Notes under the pieces: model-generated
Told to the model about the DNA's origin: nothing
Database searches by the model: none
The model's input: only the letters and a program-made list of their open reading frames with translations
Made by a program: the position numbers and the translations under genes
Shown here: one piece after another, positions 1 through 13,100 of the stretch
How the letters are laid out: the number at the start of each line of letters is the position of its first letter
How positions within the stretch are numbered: position 1 is the stretch's first letter
DNA from: Saposhnikovia divaricata
Taxonomy: Eukaryota > Streptophyta > Magnoliopsida > Apiales > Apiaceae
DNA length: 64,000 bases
NCBI GenBank assembly: GCA_036435485.1
Contig: CM071597.1
Location: forward strand, 149,293,647-149,357,646
Reading direction: 5' to 3'

Positions 1-581
1 TGGCCACATATAATGTGTTGGAGAAACTAACTTTTCTAAAAAAATCTTTGTTGGTGTTAATGTTACAATGTAGCCATATTCCGTTCTCTAGATTAATTAG
101 TTGGGACCTTGCTCTTTATTTAATAAGTAGAAATACGTTAGGCTGATTACTCCAAGTTCCACTCAGCTGCGATTCTCCTACCCGTCCCAAATATGCTAAT
201 ATTTCTTTAACAAAAGGGTGAACTGGATTGTCAGGAAGCCAAAAACCAGCAGACAGATGTTTCTTGTTTAGCCGTCTCTCTGCTTCCCCATATAGAATTA
301 ACACATATGATGACTAAATAGTAAGTCACTGAAATTGGACGGATGTAAATTCTTCCAGCCCATAGAGACACCATTATACGTCCACATTGTGGGCAGTGTG
401 TTATTGTCATCAGATTAATAGTTGACCACTGTATTTCAGTTGGGTTGAAGTGCAAGCAGGTAGTTTTCAATGTAGTAATTAGTTCTCTTGCAACTTCGAT
501 ACATTTAAGACTTTACTTTGTTATAAATTGCCCCTAAGGGTGTAAGCTAGCAGGATTCTCACATTTTCCCAAAATGTACAG
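1..581 (+). other. intron of CRT3 (upstream part outside window)
   Basis: No exon can be recognised here. The first CRT3 exon seen begins at 582 after a tgtacag acceptor, in phase 1, so this stretch is the 3' part of an intron. The missing 5' exons (signal peptide and start of the lectin domain) must lie before base 1. The last 170 bases have a diverged copy at about 22,595-22,765. Confidence 0.75.
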
Positions 582-3500
582 GTATTCAGACAGCTAGTGA
601 TGCCAAGCATTCTGCAATATCCGCCAAAATACCAGAATTTAGCAACAAGGACAGGACACTGGTTCTGCAATACTCCATTAAGTTAGAGCAGGACATTGAA
701 TGTGGTGGCGGCTACATAAAGCTTCTGTCTGGATTTGTTAATCAAAAGAAATTTGGCGGGGACACTCCTTACAGGTTACTCATCATTTCAGTTTCTGATA
801 AGATCACAATTATAGTTTAACAGAAATGCATATGTTTTTTCTTGTATTTAAATAATTTTAAATCAAGTATTTCTTGCACTTGCCACCTCAATTGGTTCTC
901 ATTTTCTTTGTTTCTCAAACCCACATTTGGTTATCTTCTTGAAAATAGTACTAACAAAACCCCAAAATTGGAAGAAAGCAGTACCTTGTTTATCATTAAT
1001 AAGGTAGTGATCAAACAATTTTCATCCTGTTTAAAGTGGGAATGACAATAATCTAATCACAAATCTGTGTTTTTCTTACCTCATGACAATAATCTAATCA
1101 CAAAGTCTATCGTTTTCTTACCTCACCCATAAATTCTGTTTCTTAATTATATTCCAATACTTAAACAACTGTCAGCCAAAACCCACCACGGGTGTCCCAG
1201 TTGGTTGGACCATGACTTTAGGGGCTTACCACCCCAAGGTCATAGGTTCGATTCCTGGGAGGCACAGAAGTAAGTGGATTGCCATGCTCTGTGGGTATGA
1301 GTGTTCTAGCAGTACTCCGGATTGGTCGAGGTGCGCGAAAGCTGGCCCGGACACCGGATTATCAAAAAAAATAAAAAAATAAAAATAAAAATAAAACTGT
1401 CAGCCAACTATAACTATTTTCTTATACCACAAAAGTATATCTGTCATCAGTTTGTACTGAGCTATTGTCAAATCCTTACTTAAGTTATCTTCATACATTT
1501 ATCATCATTGCCACTACCATCTGCAAAATAGTATAAATTTTTTTTAACTCTAATTTTTTTGCTTTAATTGTTTTAAAAACTAGTACTCACGGTCATTATT
1601 TCTGCAGTTTAATGTTTGGACCAGATATATGTGGCACACAAAAGAAGAAGCTTCATGTTATATTATCCTATCAGGGACAGAATTATCCCATCAAGAAGGA
1701 ATTGGAATGCGAGACAGACAAGTTAACCCATTTTTACACATTTATTCTTAGGCCAGACGCGTCATATAGTATTCTCATCGATGGCAGAGAGAGAGATTCT
1801 GGAAGCATGTACACCGACTGGGATATCCTTCCTCCTCGCAAAATAAGAGCTGTTAATGCCAAAAAGGTTAGCTAGATCTTACAATCGTCATTAAACAGCT
1901 AAAGTTAATTCGAGTTTTTTTTTTTTGAAAACAAGTTAATTCGAGTTTAGTTCCTCGTAGATTCTTAAATTATTTTAAGTTTATCGTGGATTTCAAACTG
2001 ATTTCAACTTTTTATTGTTGTCGTCATTTGTATCTTTAAAATCTTATTTGAGTAACAATTTATGTCTCTCAGCCAGCGGATTGGGAGGATAAAGAATATA
2101 TTGATGATCCAAATCATGTCAAGCCTGAGGTAGCCAACTGTGTACTAGTTTATTTGTATTGTTATTGTTGGCCATTGACTATCTACTAACATTCAGTACT
2201 ATGACAAGCAGGGATATGACTCAATACCACGAACAATTCCTGATCCAGATGCTACAAAGGTTAGTTGCTAACATGATATTATGTATATCATATATGTGCA
2301 ATATATCATTCGTGATATGATAATGCATGGCTTGCAAAGAATATGTGTCTTTTTAAAAAAAATCTAATGTTTTATACAGGGGATGTATTCAGTTGTAAAT
2401 TCACACTCACAAATAAACCATGTCAAGCACTGAGGCACACACATTCCCATTGTGGTAGATAAAGTATTCTTACTTATAAAATGAATATCCAAAACTAAGG
2501 TATATGCATCTTATGACTATTATTTTCTTCCTCAACTAGCCTGATACATGGGATGAAGATGAGGATGGCGTATGGAGACCACCCCGAGTGCCTAATCCCG
2601 AATATAAAGGACCATGGAAGAACAAGGTACATTTACTTTTCTCTAAGAGCCATTAAAAGCCACAAAATGCTGACTTGACAATGTATTTTTCTCATCTCCA
2701 ATGGATTTGATGCAACAGAAGATAAAGAACCCTAACTATAAAGGGAAGTGGAAAATTCCGTACATTGATAATCCAGGTACTCCATTTATTTATGTTTCAT
2801 AGTGTGCTTGTATGTATTCTATCCAACTTTGATATTTACATAGATCTCTAATTGTCTTTCATTATTTATAGAATTTGAAGATGATCCTGATCTTTATGTT
2901 ATGAAGCCAATTAAATACGTGGGCATAGAAGTATGGCAGGTACGATATCAATGTTATTGTTTTGCTTATTAAATGTAACAAGCATCATGATGTATTATTT
3001 GTAGAATTAATGGGATTCCATGATGTTGTGCCTGCAGGTAAAGGCTGGTGCGGTCTTTGACAACGTTCTAATATGTGATGAGCCAGAATACGCAAAGCAA
3101 GTTGTGCAAGAAGTTTTTGCTAACAGAGAGGTATAGTCTAGCTCTTTATTTTACCCTTGCAGATATTAGTCAACATGGTATTTTAATTATTTTTATCATG
3201 GGTACCTAACATGGTGTTATAATTATTTAGATTGAAAAAGAGGCCTTTGAGGAAGCAGAGAAAATGAGGAAAGCAAGGGAAGAAGAGGTGGTTGTCATGA
3301 TGCAATTCATATATCCTTAGATTCTGCTGCTGGTATTCTAATATATAGTCTTGATTAATTGCCTTCACAATTGGCGCATGCAGGAAGCTCAAAGAGCAAG
3401 AGAGGAAGGTGAAAGGAGGAAAAGGGAGAGGGGCTATGACCGGCGACACCATAGAGATAGATATAGAAGGGTTAGTATCATAATCTTGCACAACTTTTTC

Positions 3501-5059
3501 TTTTTGTTTTATATTTTATTATTATTATATTTTTGCTAAGCCTATATTTTATTATTTGGACACACTACATGCACATTTTCGTATTTAACAGGATGAAAAA
3601 TGTCAACCTCCCATTAAAAGATCAAGGCGGATACCGCTAGACCAAGAGACCCTTGGTTTTGCACTTAATCTTTGCTCTGATATTACATTAATATTTCCAT
3701 CTAGCACAAATTATTCTGTCATTCCGTCACTCAATTTAAAAAAAAAAAAAAAGCTAGATTGTCCGTACATCTCTTTATATTTGACTAAATACAACACAGC
3801 ACATTTTATCTCTCTAACTTGCAGTCATTTATTTGCTCCTGGCATTTTTTTCATCTCCAGAAATTGTCTCAACTATTTCAGGCAGATGCGTAGATCCTCA
3901 TTATAGATTCTTTGCTAATATCAAATTCTCAATCCAAGACTACAAATCCATACCGTACTTTGATATTCAATAATTATGAACTTTCCTATGACTTCTTCCT
4001 GTCTACCACAAATATATGCATCTAATTTCTAAGTGTTACCTTAAACTTACTTTTCCTAATTTATGTTTCTATAATATAATGGATTTGAAAAACCCCTTAG
4101 CAGCCATGTTCTATTTCCGAAGGAAGATAGATTTGGAAGACATCCTATTAATGGCTCCTGTATTTCCTATTTATTTTCTTTCTATTGGAACATACTAAGC
4201 TTGTAAAGTTAACACAATTGGTCAATATGATATCTTCTAACCTTCTAGATTGGATACCATTATACCAATCTATTTGGAGAACAATACAATATCTAGTCAG
4301 GCATACATGTCAATAGATTATAATGATTATTTTTATACTTAATCTATTATCTATGTACACATGAGAATTTGATCTCTTATTCTGTCAATTTCTTTTCATT
4401 TCTTTTGCAGCGCGATCGTCATGACTACATGGATGATTATCATGTAAGCGTAATAGTTATTTTTAAATTCTCTTTTTTCACTTATTTCAATATTTGTAAA
4501 TTGAGGCTTAAAGCTAGGCAGTGGTTGTGCACATAAAATTTCATAAGCCAGTTTTCTATTGTTAGACTCTATCTCATCTTAGCATTTAGAAAATGGTGTG
4601 ACGGCAAGTAGAGATGTAGAATATTACCTTTTTTTATTTATAACAGAGAAGTAGAGTATACTTGGTGGAAACTTTGAGGCATTCAAAAGGGCATACTTGA
4701 TGATCTAGAACAAGCTGTTTTAAGTTAAGTTCGGTAGAATTTGTAAATACTTTGCGTCTTTCTTGGCAACTGGCAAGTCCATGCAGTACTAGGCACTTGA
4801 CATGGGTTTAACATTTGGCTAACCACTTGGGTCACAAGTGTGGCTAGTGAAGGCTAGATGAATGAACATATGAAAGAAAAGATGGAAGAACAAATTAGTG
4901 GTACTTGCAACTTGTAAGAAGACTAAATATTATTAACGTTATGTTAAATGCACTAAAACAATAGCATAGACTCTTTCAGACCATTTACTTGCCCCATATT
5001 ACTTAACAGTCATGTTCTTAAGAAATCATTTTTCTTGTATTTTGCAGGATGAACTTTGA
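582..5059 (+). CDS. CRT3: calreticulin-3, 3' part (12 exons)
   Basis: Calreticulin is an ER-lumen lectin chaperone that binds monoglucosylated N-glycans; the plant CRT3 type is known for quality control of receptor kinases. Exons read by splice sites and frame: 582-774, 1608-1866, 2073-2129, 2212-2259, 2540-2626, 2719-2776, 2872-2939, 3038-3130, 3231-3287, 3384-3470, 4411-4443, 5048-5059. All introns are GT-AG and the 1,052 coding bases stay open, giving about 349 residues plus stop. Visible marks: calreticulin signature around LEQDIECGGGYIKLL, then MFGPDICGTQ, P-domain repeats (KPDTWDEDEDG, NPEYKGPWKNK, NPNYKGKW), the EFEDDPDLYV and GIEVWQVKAG blocks, and a basic Arg/Lys-rich C tail (RREEG-like, DRRHHRDRYRR) rather than the long acidic tail of CRT1/2, which fits CRT3. 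The protein ends YMDDYH|DEL, so the HDEL retrieval signal is split across the last intron. About 70 N-terminal residues are outside the window. It appears functional. Confidence 0.96.
1180..1394 (+). mobile_element. tRNA-derived SINE in CRT3 intron
   Basis: A 215-bp insertion with pol III promoter boxes: box A like tgtcccagttgg (1193-1204) and a perfect box B ggttcgattcc (1245-1255). It ends in an A-rich tail with aaaaat repeats. It is flanked by a 13-bp target site duplication aactgtcagccaa at 1167-1179 and 1395-1407. A short tRNA-like head, a body unrelated to tRNA, an A-rich tail and a long TSD identify a plant SINE moved by a LINE. It sits between exons 582-774 and 1608-1866 in the sense orientation. 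Confidence 0.9.
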
Positions 5060-5677
5060 TAACAAACAACCGTATGCAAAAATCAGTAGAATGAGCGTCA
5101 TCTATCCATGGTGAAACGTTGTACTGGTTGTCAGCCTCCTTCATTTGTACTCATACCAGTATAAATTTCAAGTCTATCGATGAAAGAACGTGTTCTTTGG
5201 TTGGAAAATTTGAGAATGTCTCTTGTTATATTGTAGTGTTGTTTTTGGTCTATCCTAATAAGATCCTAATTAAATGCAAGTTCCTCAACATAGAGAGCGG
5301 AAGAATTCCATTTAGGTATGTTTATATGGGATTACATCCACTGTAGTTAAAGTTACGAACTTCCAAGAATGCACCTGCATTATAGGTATAGGTACTAACT
5401 CATCTGAGTTCTAATATCATAAAATTCGGCACTCCCGAGCCACTGTTTGCTATAGAATTAGCTTTGCTGAGCCCTACACAATGTGCTATCTACCAATAGA
5501 ACTCTAATTTATGATTCTATCTTTATCATCATTTCTCAAGCTCCAGTTGTTCATGTAAAACCAAAACCTGTTATAATTTTACATGTAGAAATCAGTTAGG
5601 TATTAAAGTAGGTATTAATCTACCTTCTATTTTAATACAAACAATCTGCAGCTGCTGTCAATAGCGTAACCAGTCAG
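5060..5677 (+). other. CRT3 3' UTR and downstream spacer
   Basis: No coding potential recognised. The first few hundred bases probably form the CRT3 3' untranslated region; T-rich stretches and several possible poly(A) signals occur, but none can be chosen from sequence alone. Confidence 0.4.
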
Positions 5678-6366
5678 TAGGGCTGGAAAACGGATAATAC
5701 GGATACGGATACAGCTATATCCGAATCCGGATCCGTTTTTTACAACCGTATCCGTATCCGTATCCGAATCCGGGAATATCCGAAAAAACTTTATCCGGAT
5801 CCGAATTCGGCAAATATTATCCGGATCCGGATAATATCCGGATCCGAATCCGTTTTGCAAAAAAAGAATTTTTTTTTGTGAAATTTGCATTATTATAAAA
5901 AATAGGCATATTTTGCAAAAAAAACAAAAACAAAAAAACAGGCATATTAAAGAGATACTCGATTCTAATTTACAAATTACAAAAAATCATATACATTATC
6001 CAAATTTGCATATGCAAATTTATATCAAAATAACTTTATTACACATCATTGTCTCTAAATAACTTGCAAATTCATCAAAAATAAGTGGGCCTATAACTAT
6101 AAGTGTGGGCTTATAACTCTAAATGGGCTTAAAATATATAATTATATATTATATATATTAAAAATATATTATATATAATTACTTTCGGATACGGATATTT
6201 TCGAATACGGATGCGCCTATATCCATATCCGTATCCTAAACTCTCGGATTCAGATACGGATAATATCCGGTTGACTCCGGATACAGATAATATCCGCTTT
6301 TTCCCGGATACGAATATAGATATTTCGGACGGATATCGGATTTTTCGGATTTTTTTTCCAGCCCTA
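5678..6366. mobile_element. nonautonomous hAT element (MITE)
   Basis: A 689-bp element with terminal inverted repeats tagggctgg / ccagcccta and an 8-bp target duplication ccagtcag at 5670-5677 and 6367-6374, which is the hAT signature. There is no transposase frame. The two subterminal regions are packed with direct and inverted copies of ggatacgg, atccggat and atatccg, likely transposase binding repeats; the centre is AT-rich. The elements sits just 3' of CRT3. Confidence 0.88.
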
Positions 6367-6374
6367 CCAGTCAG

Positions 6375-6769
6375 TAAGTACGCATAGGATTTTTAAGCAC
6401 AAACAAATGAGAAGTGTGTTATTGTCAAAAAAAGAAGTGCCGTTTGTTTGTCTAGCTAACAGCCTGCTATTTATATGACAAAATTTACCAAAATGAGTAT
6501 TGGACAAGTATTGGTAAAGTAGATCATAATTGATCTTCCACTGTACAGTTGCAATGATATAAATGGCTAAATGCATAAATACTTGCCCATTCTGCTCATA
6601 CCACCAGATATATGCCAAAATTATCAATTAATCGGCGAGGTACAAAATAAATATAAAGAAGGCAAATTTAGGACTTAATTAAATATATAAATTACAGAAC
6701 AAGGATAATATAAGAGGGTATAAAACAAATGTCGGCCGGCCAGAGACAAGAAAAAAGAGAGGCCTACAG
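6375..6769. other. intergenic, nothing recognised
   Basis: AT-rich spacer between the hAT MITE and the next repeat. Open frames here are short and show no family resemblance. Confidence 0.4.
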
Positions 6770-7456
6770 CCTGTTTGGCAACTGAAGCTTAAAGCAAAAT
6801 GTTGCTTTAAGTTGTTTTCGGGTTGTTTGGGTAAATAGCTTAAAGCTCGGCTTTAAGTTAAAAAACTGCTATAAGTCATAAGTTCCATTTAGCAGCCCGT
6901 TTGGCAACCATGTAAAAAACTGCTATAAATCATAAGTTCCATTCACAGGGTTTAAAGTCAGATTTGATGCGTTTGTGTCCTTCAGCTTTAAGCCGGCTTT
7001 AAGTTAAAAAACTGCTTTAAGCCATAAGTTCCATTTAGGTACTTTTGACTTATGACTTATGACTTATGGATTTTTTTTATTTTTTATTTTTTTCACAATT
7101 CTTGTAAAACTTAAATATCATGAATTTAAATTTTTTTTAAGTTAAATTTCACTTTAAGCCAAAATTATTAAACCTCCATTTAACTTTAAGTAAAATTACC
7201 CAAACACTTTCATTCAACTTAAAGTAAACAACTTTACTTTCTTCTTTAAGTTAAAAATACCCCCATTAAGTCAAAAGTAACTTATTTTAAGCAATCCCAA
7301 ACACCCTCAAAATTATTAAACCCCCATTTAACTTTAAGTAAAATTACCCAAACACATTCATTCAACTTAAAGTAAACAACTTTACTTTCTCCTTTAAGTT
7401 AAAAACACCTCCATTAAGTCAAAAGTAACTTATTTTAAGTAATGCCAAACACCCTC
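6770..7456. mobile_element. MITE-like repeat with gtttggca termini
   Basis: The left edge reads cctgtttggcaact and the right edge atgccaaacaccctc, an imperfect inverted repeat. The interior is built from inverted copies of the words aagtcataagttcc, aactttaag and cttaaagt, and is strongly foldable. A third gtttggcaac copy at about 6900 suggests a nested or duplicated structure. No clean target duplication could be set, so edges are approximate and the superfamily is open. Confidence 0.6.
7161..7456. repeat. 148-bp tandem duplication inside MITE-like repeat
   Basis: 7161-7308 and 7309-7456 are near-identical 148-bp units, each starting aaattattaaacc and ending caaacaccctc, with only a handful of substitutions. 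Each unit carries its own copy of the 3' terminus of the repeat. Confidence 0.85.
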
Positions 7457-8000
7457 CTAATGTAAACTGCATCGCAACTTATCAAAGCAACTTATCAAAA
7501 TTGTAAAAATTGGAAATTGATTTAATTCGATTTAGCTCCAAGAAAATAAGTACTTGAAAATTGAAAAGTACTCGGAATAAATACTTGGACAACTAATCGA
7601 AAATTATTTTTATAATTTTTACTCAAAATATTAAATTTACATATCATAATTTAGTGAACTAATATTATTAGACATATATTTTTTGTTATTTACTAATAAT
7701 TTAATATAAATACTAAATTTATACTTAGTAATTTTTTTAATTATGTACTTACAACAATAATGTTAAAATATTAATCCTACTTTCTTGATAATTTTTATCA
7801 ATGTAACTAAAAACTAATTATGTGATCAAATATATGCATTTTGCTACATCACTTAAAATAACTATAAAAAATGAATAATTTAAAATCGGGTTTACCTCCG
7901 AGTACTCGAATTTGACCGAATTATATACAAATTGAAATTTGACCTAAATTGGTACGACACGGAACGGATAATACCCGAGAAATGAGTACACAATATTGGC
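7457..8000. other. AT-rich promoter-side spacer
   Basis: No gene seen. The stretch precedes the dead O-methyltransferase gene and would have contained its promoter. Confidence 0.4.
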
Positions 8001-8009
8001 CTATAAATA
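8001..8009 (+). promoter_or_regulatory. TATA box of dead O-methyltransferase gene
   Basis: ctataaata lies about 30 bases upstream of the first ATG at 8038, leaving a very short 5' UTR. It matches the plant TATA consensus. Spacing supports it, but the gene behind it is broken. Confidence 0.45.
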
Positions 8010-8610
8010 CAAAATTTCAAGACAAGTAAATTAAGCCATGGCATCATATGATCAAGAAGCGCTCTTAACTGCGATGCAGATAATGAATTCTTCGGCTGTC
8101 CATGGTACTCACTGCACTTTTTGAGCTTTATGTCTTTGCCATTATCATGTAAAAGGCTGGCCTCGATGGCTACCTTCATCCTGATGAAATTGCATTGAAC
8201 CTTCCTACTAATTATAATCCTGAAGCTTCAGACATGCTTGATCTTATGCTTCGCCTTCTCACAAGCCACTCCATCATCAAATGCGAGCTTATAAATAATA
8301 GTGGCAACCCTCTTCTCAGTAGATCATATGGCCTAACCTCGATTTCACAATTTTTTGTGCAATCCCAAGATGGACCTTCTTGCTTGGTTCCTTATTATCA
8401 TCAGTTCAATCTTCACAAGAGATCCACAAGTCTTGGTTTGCTCTGCGTTCTTTAATATTCTATTCCGCCACTCCTTGCAGTCATCTAAACCTGAATATTT
8501 CAAAAATGCACGCTTTGCAGGTATATGCTGAAAGATGCAGTTCTCGAGGGGGGGATGCCATTTGTCATGGCTCATGAGGGAGTTTCAATTTTTCACTATT
8601 TAAAAATAGA

Positions 8611-8933
8611 TGTTAACCATATTTAGGTGCAACGTGACTCAAGTACATTCTCTATCAAGCATCAACTTGTACATAAGGCGAGCAAGGGAAATATACTGCC
8701 AGGTCACTAAGTCTAGGTGCTATGTTTAGAGTGAGGTCCAGCTGGCAACATTCTGTTACTCAAGTTAGTTAGGACCACACACATTTTGATATATATGTTG
8801 AGAGGTGTAGTAGGCAGCAAGTTAAGCATTTACAATACTATTTTCTCTGTACTTTTCCTTTCTCTGTAACAATGAAGTTTATCCTAATATACTTCGTCTT
8901 CTTCATTTCTTCTGCTTCATTAACAATTTGACA
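8611..8933 (+). repeat. copia 5' LTR
   Basis: A 323-bp LTR, TG...CA, followed directly by the PBS. Compared with the 3' LTR it carries two extra blocks of roughly 36 and 40 bases (near 8737-8772 and 8852-8893). Confidence 0.93.
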
Positions 8934-9066
8934 TGGTATTAGAGCATATAGCTCGATTCTTCCGCTTATATAGTTGATCGATTGTTATTTTCGATCTCTC
9001 CGTTTGTTGTTTCTTTGTTCTATCTCTGTATTTGACTTTTTCTTCAAGCTTCCTGTCCGTACAATA

Positions 9067-10135
9067 ATGGTGACTTCCATAACTTACTCTAATGTTGTTA
9101 CTGGTTCATCATCTACTACAGTCATCGATGCTAATCATCCCTATTATCTCTCCTCTTCTGATAATCCAGGTATGAGCCTCACAACGATTGTTCTTAATGA
9201 ACAAAACTACTCTCAGTGGAGTCGTTCAATGGAAATCGCTCTCTCTTCCAAGATGAAGCTCGGTTTTGTTGACGGATCTGTCTTTAAACCTTCAGCCACA
9301 TCCACTCTTGTAAGTCATTGGAATAGATGTAATCATATGGTAATTTCCTGGTTACTCAACTCTGTTTCTGTGGATATTCGTACTAGTATCGTTTATAGGG
9401 ATTCTGCTCACTTGATCTGGATGAATTAGCAATTTGTTATGCACAAAGTAATCTCCCTAAGATGTTTAATCTACGGAAAGAAATTTCTCAACTCTCTCAA
9501 GGATCTATGAGTATTACTGCTTATTATACTAAGTATAAAACATTGATTGATGAACTGGAAAGTCTTACTTCTAGACCTAGATGTGAATGCCTTAAGTGTA
9601 CCTGTGATATCAATAGTAAACTCAATGTGTTTGATCTGAATATTCAGCTAATGCAATTTCTTATGGGATTGAGTGATGTGTTTGCCTCAATTCGAGGTCA
9701 AATCTTACTTATGGTACCTATTCCCACTCTAAGTCAATGCTATGCCATGTTACTTCAAGATGAGAATCAGAGAGATGTGCACACCTTAACTGGACTAAAT
9801 TCCAGTAATGTTGCTCTTCATGTACGAAGTAATGTGTCATGAAAGTTTACTGCTAAAACTGGTTCACAGTCTAGTCAAACTGCTGGTAGTTTTGTGAAGA
9901 AAAAAAGTGTTGATTCTTCAATTGTGTGTGACTATTGTCATATGCAAGGTCATTCTAGAGACAGATGTTTCTGTGTTGTTGGATATCCATCTTAGCATAG
10001 GTTGTTTGGCAAGCCTAAGCCAAAACCAAAGTTCAGTAATTCTCAGAAGGCAATTGCTGCTCAGGTAGTAAGTGACATTTCTTCTGAATCTAATAATGCT
10101 CAAGTGGCTTCAGGTTCTGCACCTCATGGTTTGTA
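9067..10135 (+). pseudogene. copia gag (broken)
   Basis: Starts at ATG 9067 with a copia gag N-terminus (NYSQWSRSMEIALSSKMKLG). A stop ends the frame at 9427-9429 and the sequence resumes at about 9435 (MFNLRKEISQLSQGS, YYTKYKTLIDELE), stopping again at 9840. A zinc knuckle CDYCHMQGHSRDRC (CX2CX4HX4C) is readable near 9930-9971, followed by another stop at about 9994. Gag would form the virus-like particle; this copy cannot. Confidence 0.88.
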
Positions 10136-10166
10136 AGATAGCCAGTTTTAAAACCTTGTTCAATTA

Positions 10167-13100
10167 TTGCAAACCACTATGAAAGCACCTGCTCCTGAGA
10201 CTTCCTCAATCAACTGGCCTTCTGCAAATACAGTGCATCTAACAGGTATTCTCTCTGCTTCAAATACTTGTAAAAGTCAGTGGATCATTGACTCTGAGGC
10301 TACTGATCATATAACTGCTTCTTTTGATATTCTGGATAATCCTATAAAATGCAATGCCATGCTTCATGTACCTAATGGTAATGTCATTGAAGTTACTCCT
10401 GTTGGTAATGTCACTCTTCAATCTGGCATTACTTTGCATCAAGTACTCTATGTTCCTATTTTTATTTATAATCTTTTGTCCATTTCTAAACTTCTTAAAG
10501 ATTCAAATCTCACTGCCTTTTTCTCTGCTTCCTCCTGTTCTATCCAGACCCCTACTTGGAAGAGGGAGCTAGAGATTGGTAAAGTCAATGATGGCTTATA
10601 TGTCTTCAATTCTGATGTGCAGCAATGTTCTTCTTCAACTGCTGCTTTGTCTTCTCAGTTTTTTTGTAAAAAACATCTAGTTGTAATCAACTTCAAATAG
10701 TTTCTTCTGATATCTAGCATGCCAGATTGGGGCATGTCACAGTGTCTATCTTAAAACAATTATCTGTGAAATGTACTTCTAACTTTCAAGCTTGTGATTC
10801 TTGTCATTTTTCTAAACAAGCTATTCTACCATTTTCTAATAGTGATACTTGTTCTACTGAGTTGTTTCAATTAATTCATGCTGACTTGTGGGGACCTTAT
10901 TCAAGGACCACAAATGATAATTGTAATCAATTCTTGACCATTTTGGATGATATGTCTACGACAACTTGGGTTTTTCTGTTATCTAGTAAGACTCAGATGC
11001 CAACTATAATCAAAGATTTTTTGCTCTATGTTCAAAATTAGTTTGCAAAAATAGTTAAGGTTTTAAGAACAGATAATGGTACTGAGTTTTTAAATAAAGA
11101 CTTAGCTGCTATCTTATCTAGTTTGGGAATATTACATCAGACAAGTTGTGCCTATACGCCTCAACAAAATGGGAACGTTGAGCGTAAACATCAACATTTG
11201 CTCAACACTGCCAGAGCCTTACGTTTTCATGCTAATTTACCAATACATTTTTGGGGTGATTGTCTGTTAACTGCAACGTATCTTATCAATAGATTACCAA
11301 CAGCAGTTCTGAATGGTAAAACTCCGTATCATATCTTCTTTAATCAAGCACCTGATTACAGGAATTTACGAGTTTTTGGATCATTATGCTATGCTTCCAT
11401 AGCTCCAAAATCATCTGATAAGTTTGCTCCTCGAGCAGTTAAGTGTGTACTGCTAGGATACCCATTTGGTAAAAAGGGATATCGGTTACTTAATCTTGAA
11501 ACAAGAAAAGTTTTTGTTTCTCGAAATGTTCAATTTGTTGAACAAATACTTCCATTTTGAGACATACAGTCCAAGGTTTCTTCTCAGCTGTTTCCCTGCA
11601 ATTCTTCTGTCCCAAATGAACCATTAGCTTATACTGTTGCTGAGCCATCTCAATCTGAGCCTCAACAAATAATCAGTGTTCCAGCCTATACTGATACAGT
11701 TCCCTCAGACAGCCTTGCTGATAATGTCACTCCTATTATTATTGAGTCTTCACAGGAGTCTCCTACTGTTTCTCATCCCATTGCTCGTCCTACTCGACAG
11801 CGAACTGTTCCACTGAAATATTTAGATTACACTGGGTTGCAAAAGAAGTTTGTCTCAGCAGCTAGTAAAGTTACTTTACCTGATACACTGCAATATGATA
11901 CTTTTACTCCAGACTATACTCATTTTTTAGCCAATGTAACAAAAATTCCTGAGCCATATTCATACAAACAGGCTGCTGTTTCTCCTGAGTGGTGTACACC
12001 TATGGCTACTGAGTTAGCTGCTTTGGAAGCTAATGATACATGGGATGTTGTTCCCTTACCTGAAAATCAGAAGTTGGTTGACTGTAAGTGGGTGTACAAA
12101 GTCAAGTACTTACCTACAGGTGAGGTTGAACGTTATAAGGGACGACTAGTTGCCAAGGGCTTTACACAAATTGAAGGGGTTGATTATTTCAAGACGTTTG
12201 CTCTTGTAGCTAAGATGACATCCCTTCATACTTTGCTTTCTGTTGCTGCTGCTAAAGACTGGATAATTGATCAGCTTGATGTTACTAATGCCTTCTTACA
12301 TGGTGAGTTAAAAGAGGATGTCTACATGGTGTTACCACCAGGCTTCACTCCCTCTGCCGCTGTTCAAGCAAAGTACCCAGGTCAAGTGCTTGTTTGTAAG
12401 ATTAAAAAGTCCTTATATGGATTTAAACAAGCGCCTCGACCATGGTTTTTGAAGCTCTATGAAGCTTTACTACAGTTTGGTTTTGTTCAGTCTGTAAGTG
12501 ATCATTCCTTATTCACTTATAAAATTGGTGCTTTAATTGTTACATTGTTAGTCTATGTCGATGACATGGTGTTAGCTGGTAATAACTCTGTTCTTATGCA
12601 ACGTGTGAAGACCTTTCTTAGTTCCTATTTTAAAATCAAGGATCTTGGAACACTTAAGTACTTCTTAGGGATGGAGTTGGCTCGTTCATCAGCTGGAATC
12701 TATCTTAATCAACACAAGTATACTCTTGATTTGCTTAAGAATGTTGGTTTGCTGTCTAGTAAACCTTCTGTGGTTCCTATGGAACAGAATCATCAACTTC
12801 TTACCATAGATAACTCAACTGTTATCTCAGATATTTCACTCTATCGTCGACTTGTTGGTCGTTTGATTTATCTCACGATCTCTCGTCCTGATATTACATA
12901 TGCAGTTCAAGTTCTAGCCCAGTTTATGGCCTCACCTAAGCCTATCATTTACAGGGAGTTTTTAAACTGTTACGTTACATCAAAGGTACTTGTGGTCAAG
13001 GCTTGTTGTTATCAGCTCGTTCTAATCTTTAATTAACTGCCTACTCTGATGCTGATTGGGGCAGTTGTAAGATTACACGACGTTCTGTCACTGGATTTTG

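Noticed and set aside
1191..1260. A possible tRNA gene (box A and box B present)
   Set aside because: It cannot fold as a full cloverleaf, continues into a non-tRNA body with an A-rich tail and is flanked by a 13-bp TSD, so it is a SINE.
5627..5890. Minus-strand open frame with Asp/Thr/Ser and Arg/Ile dipeptide repeats
   Set aside because: It is a translation of the atccggat words of the hAT MITE, not a protein gene.
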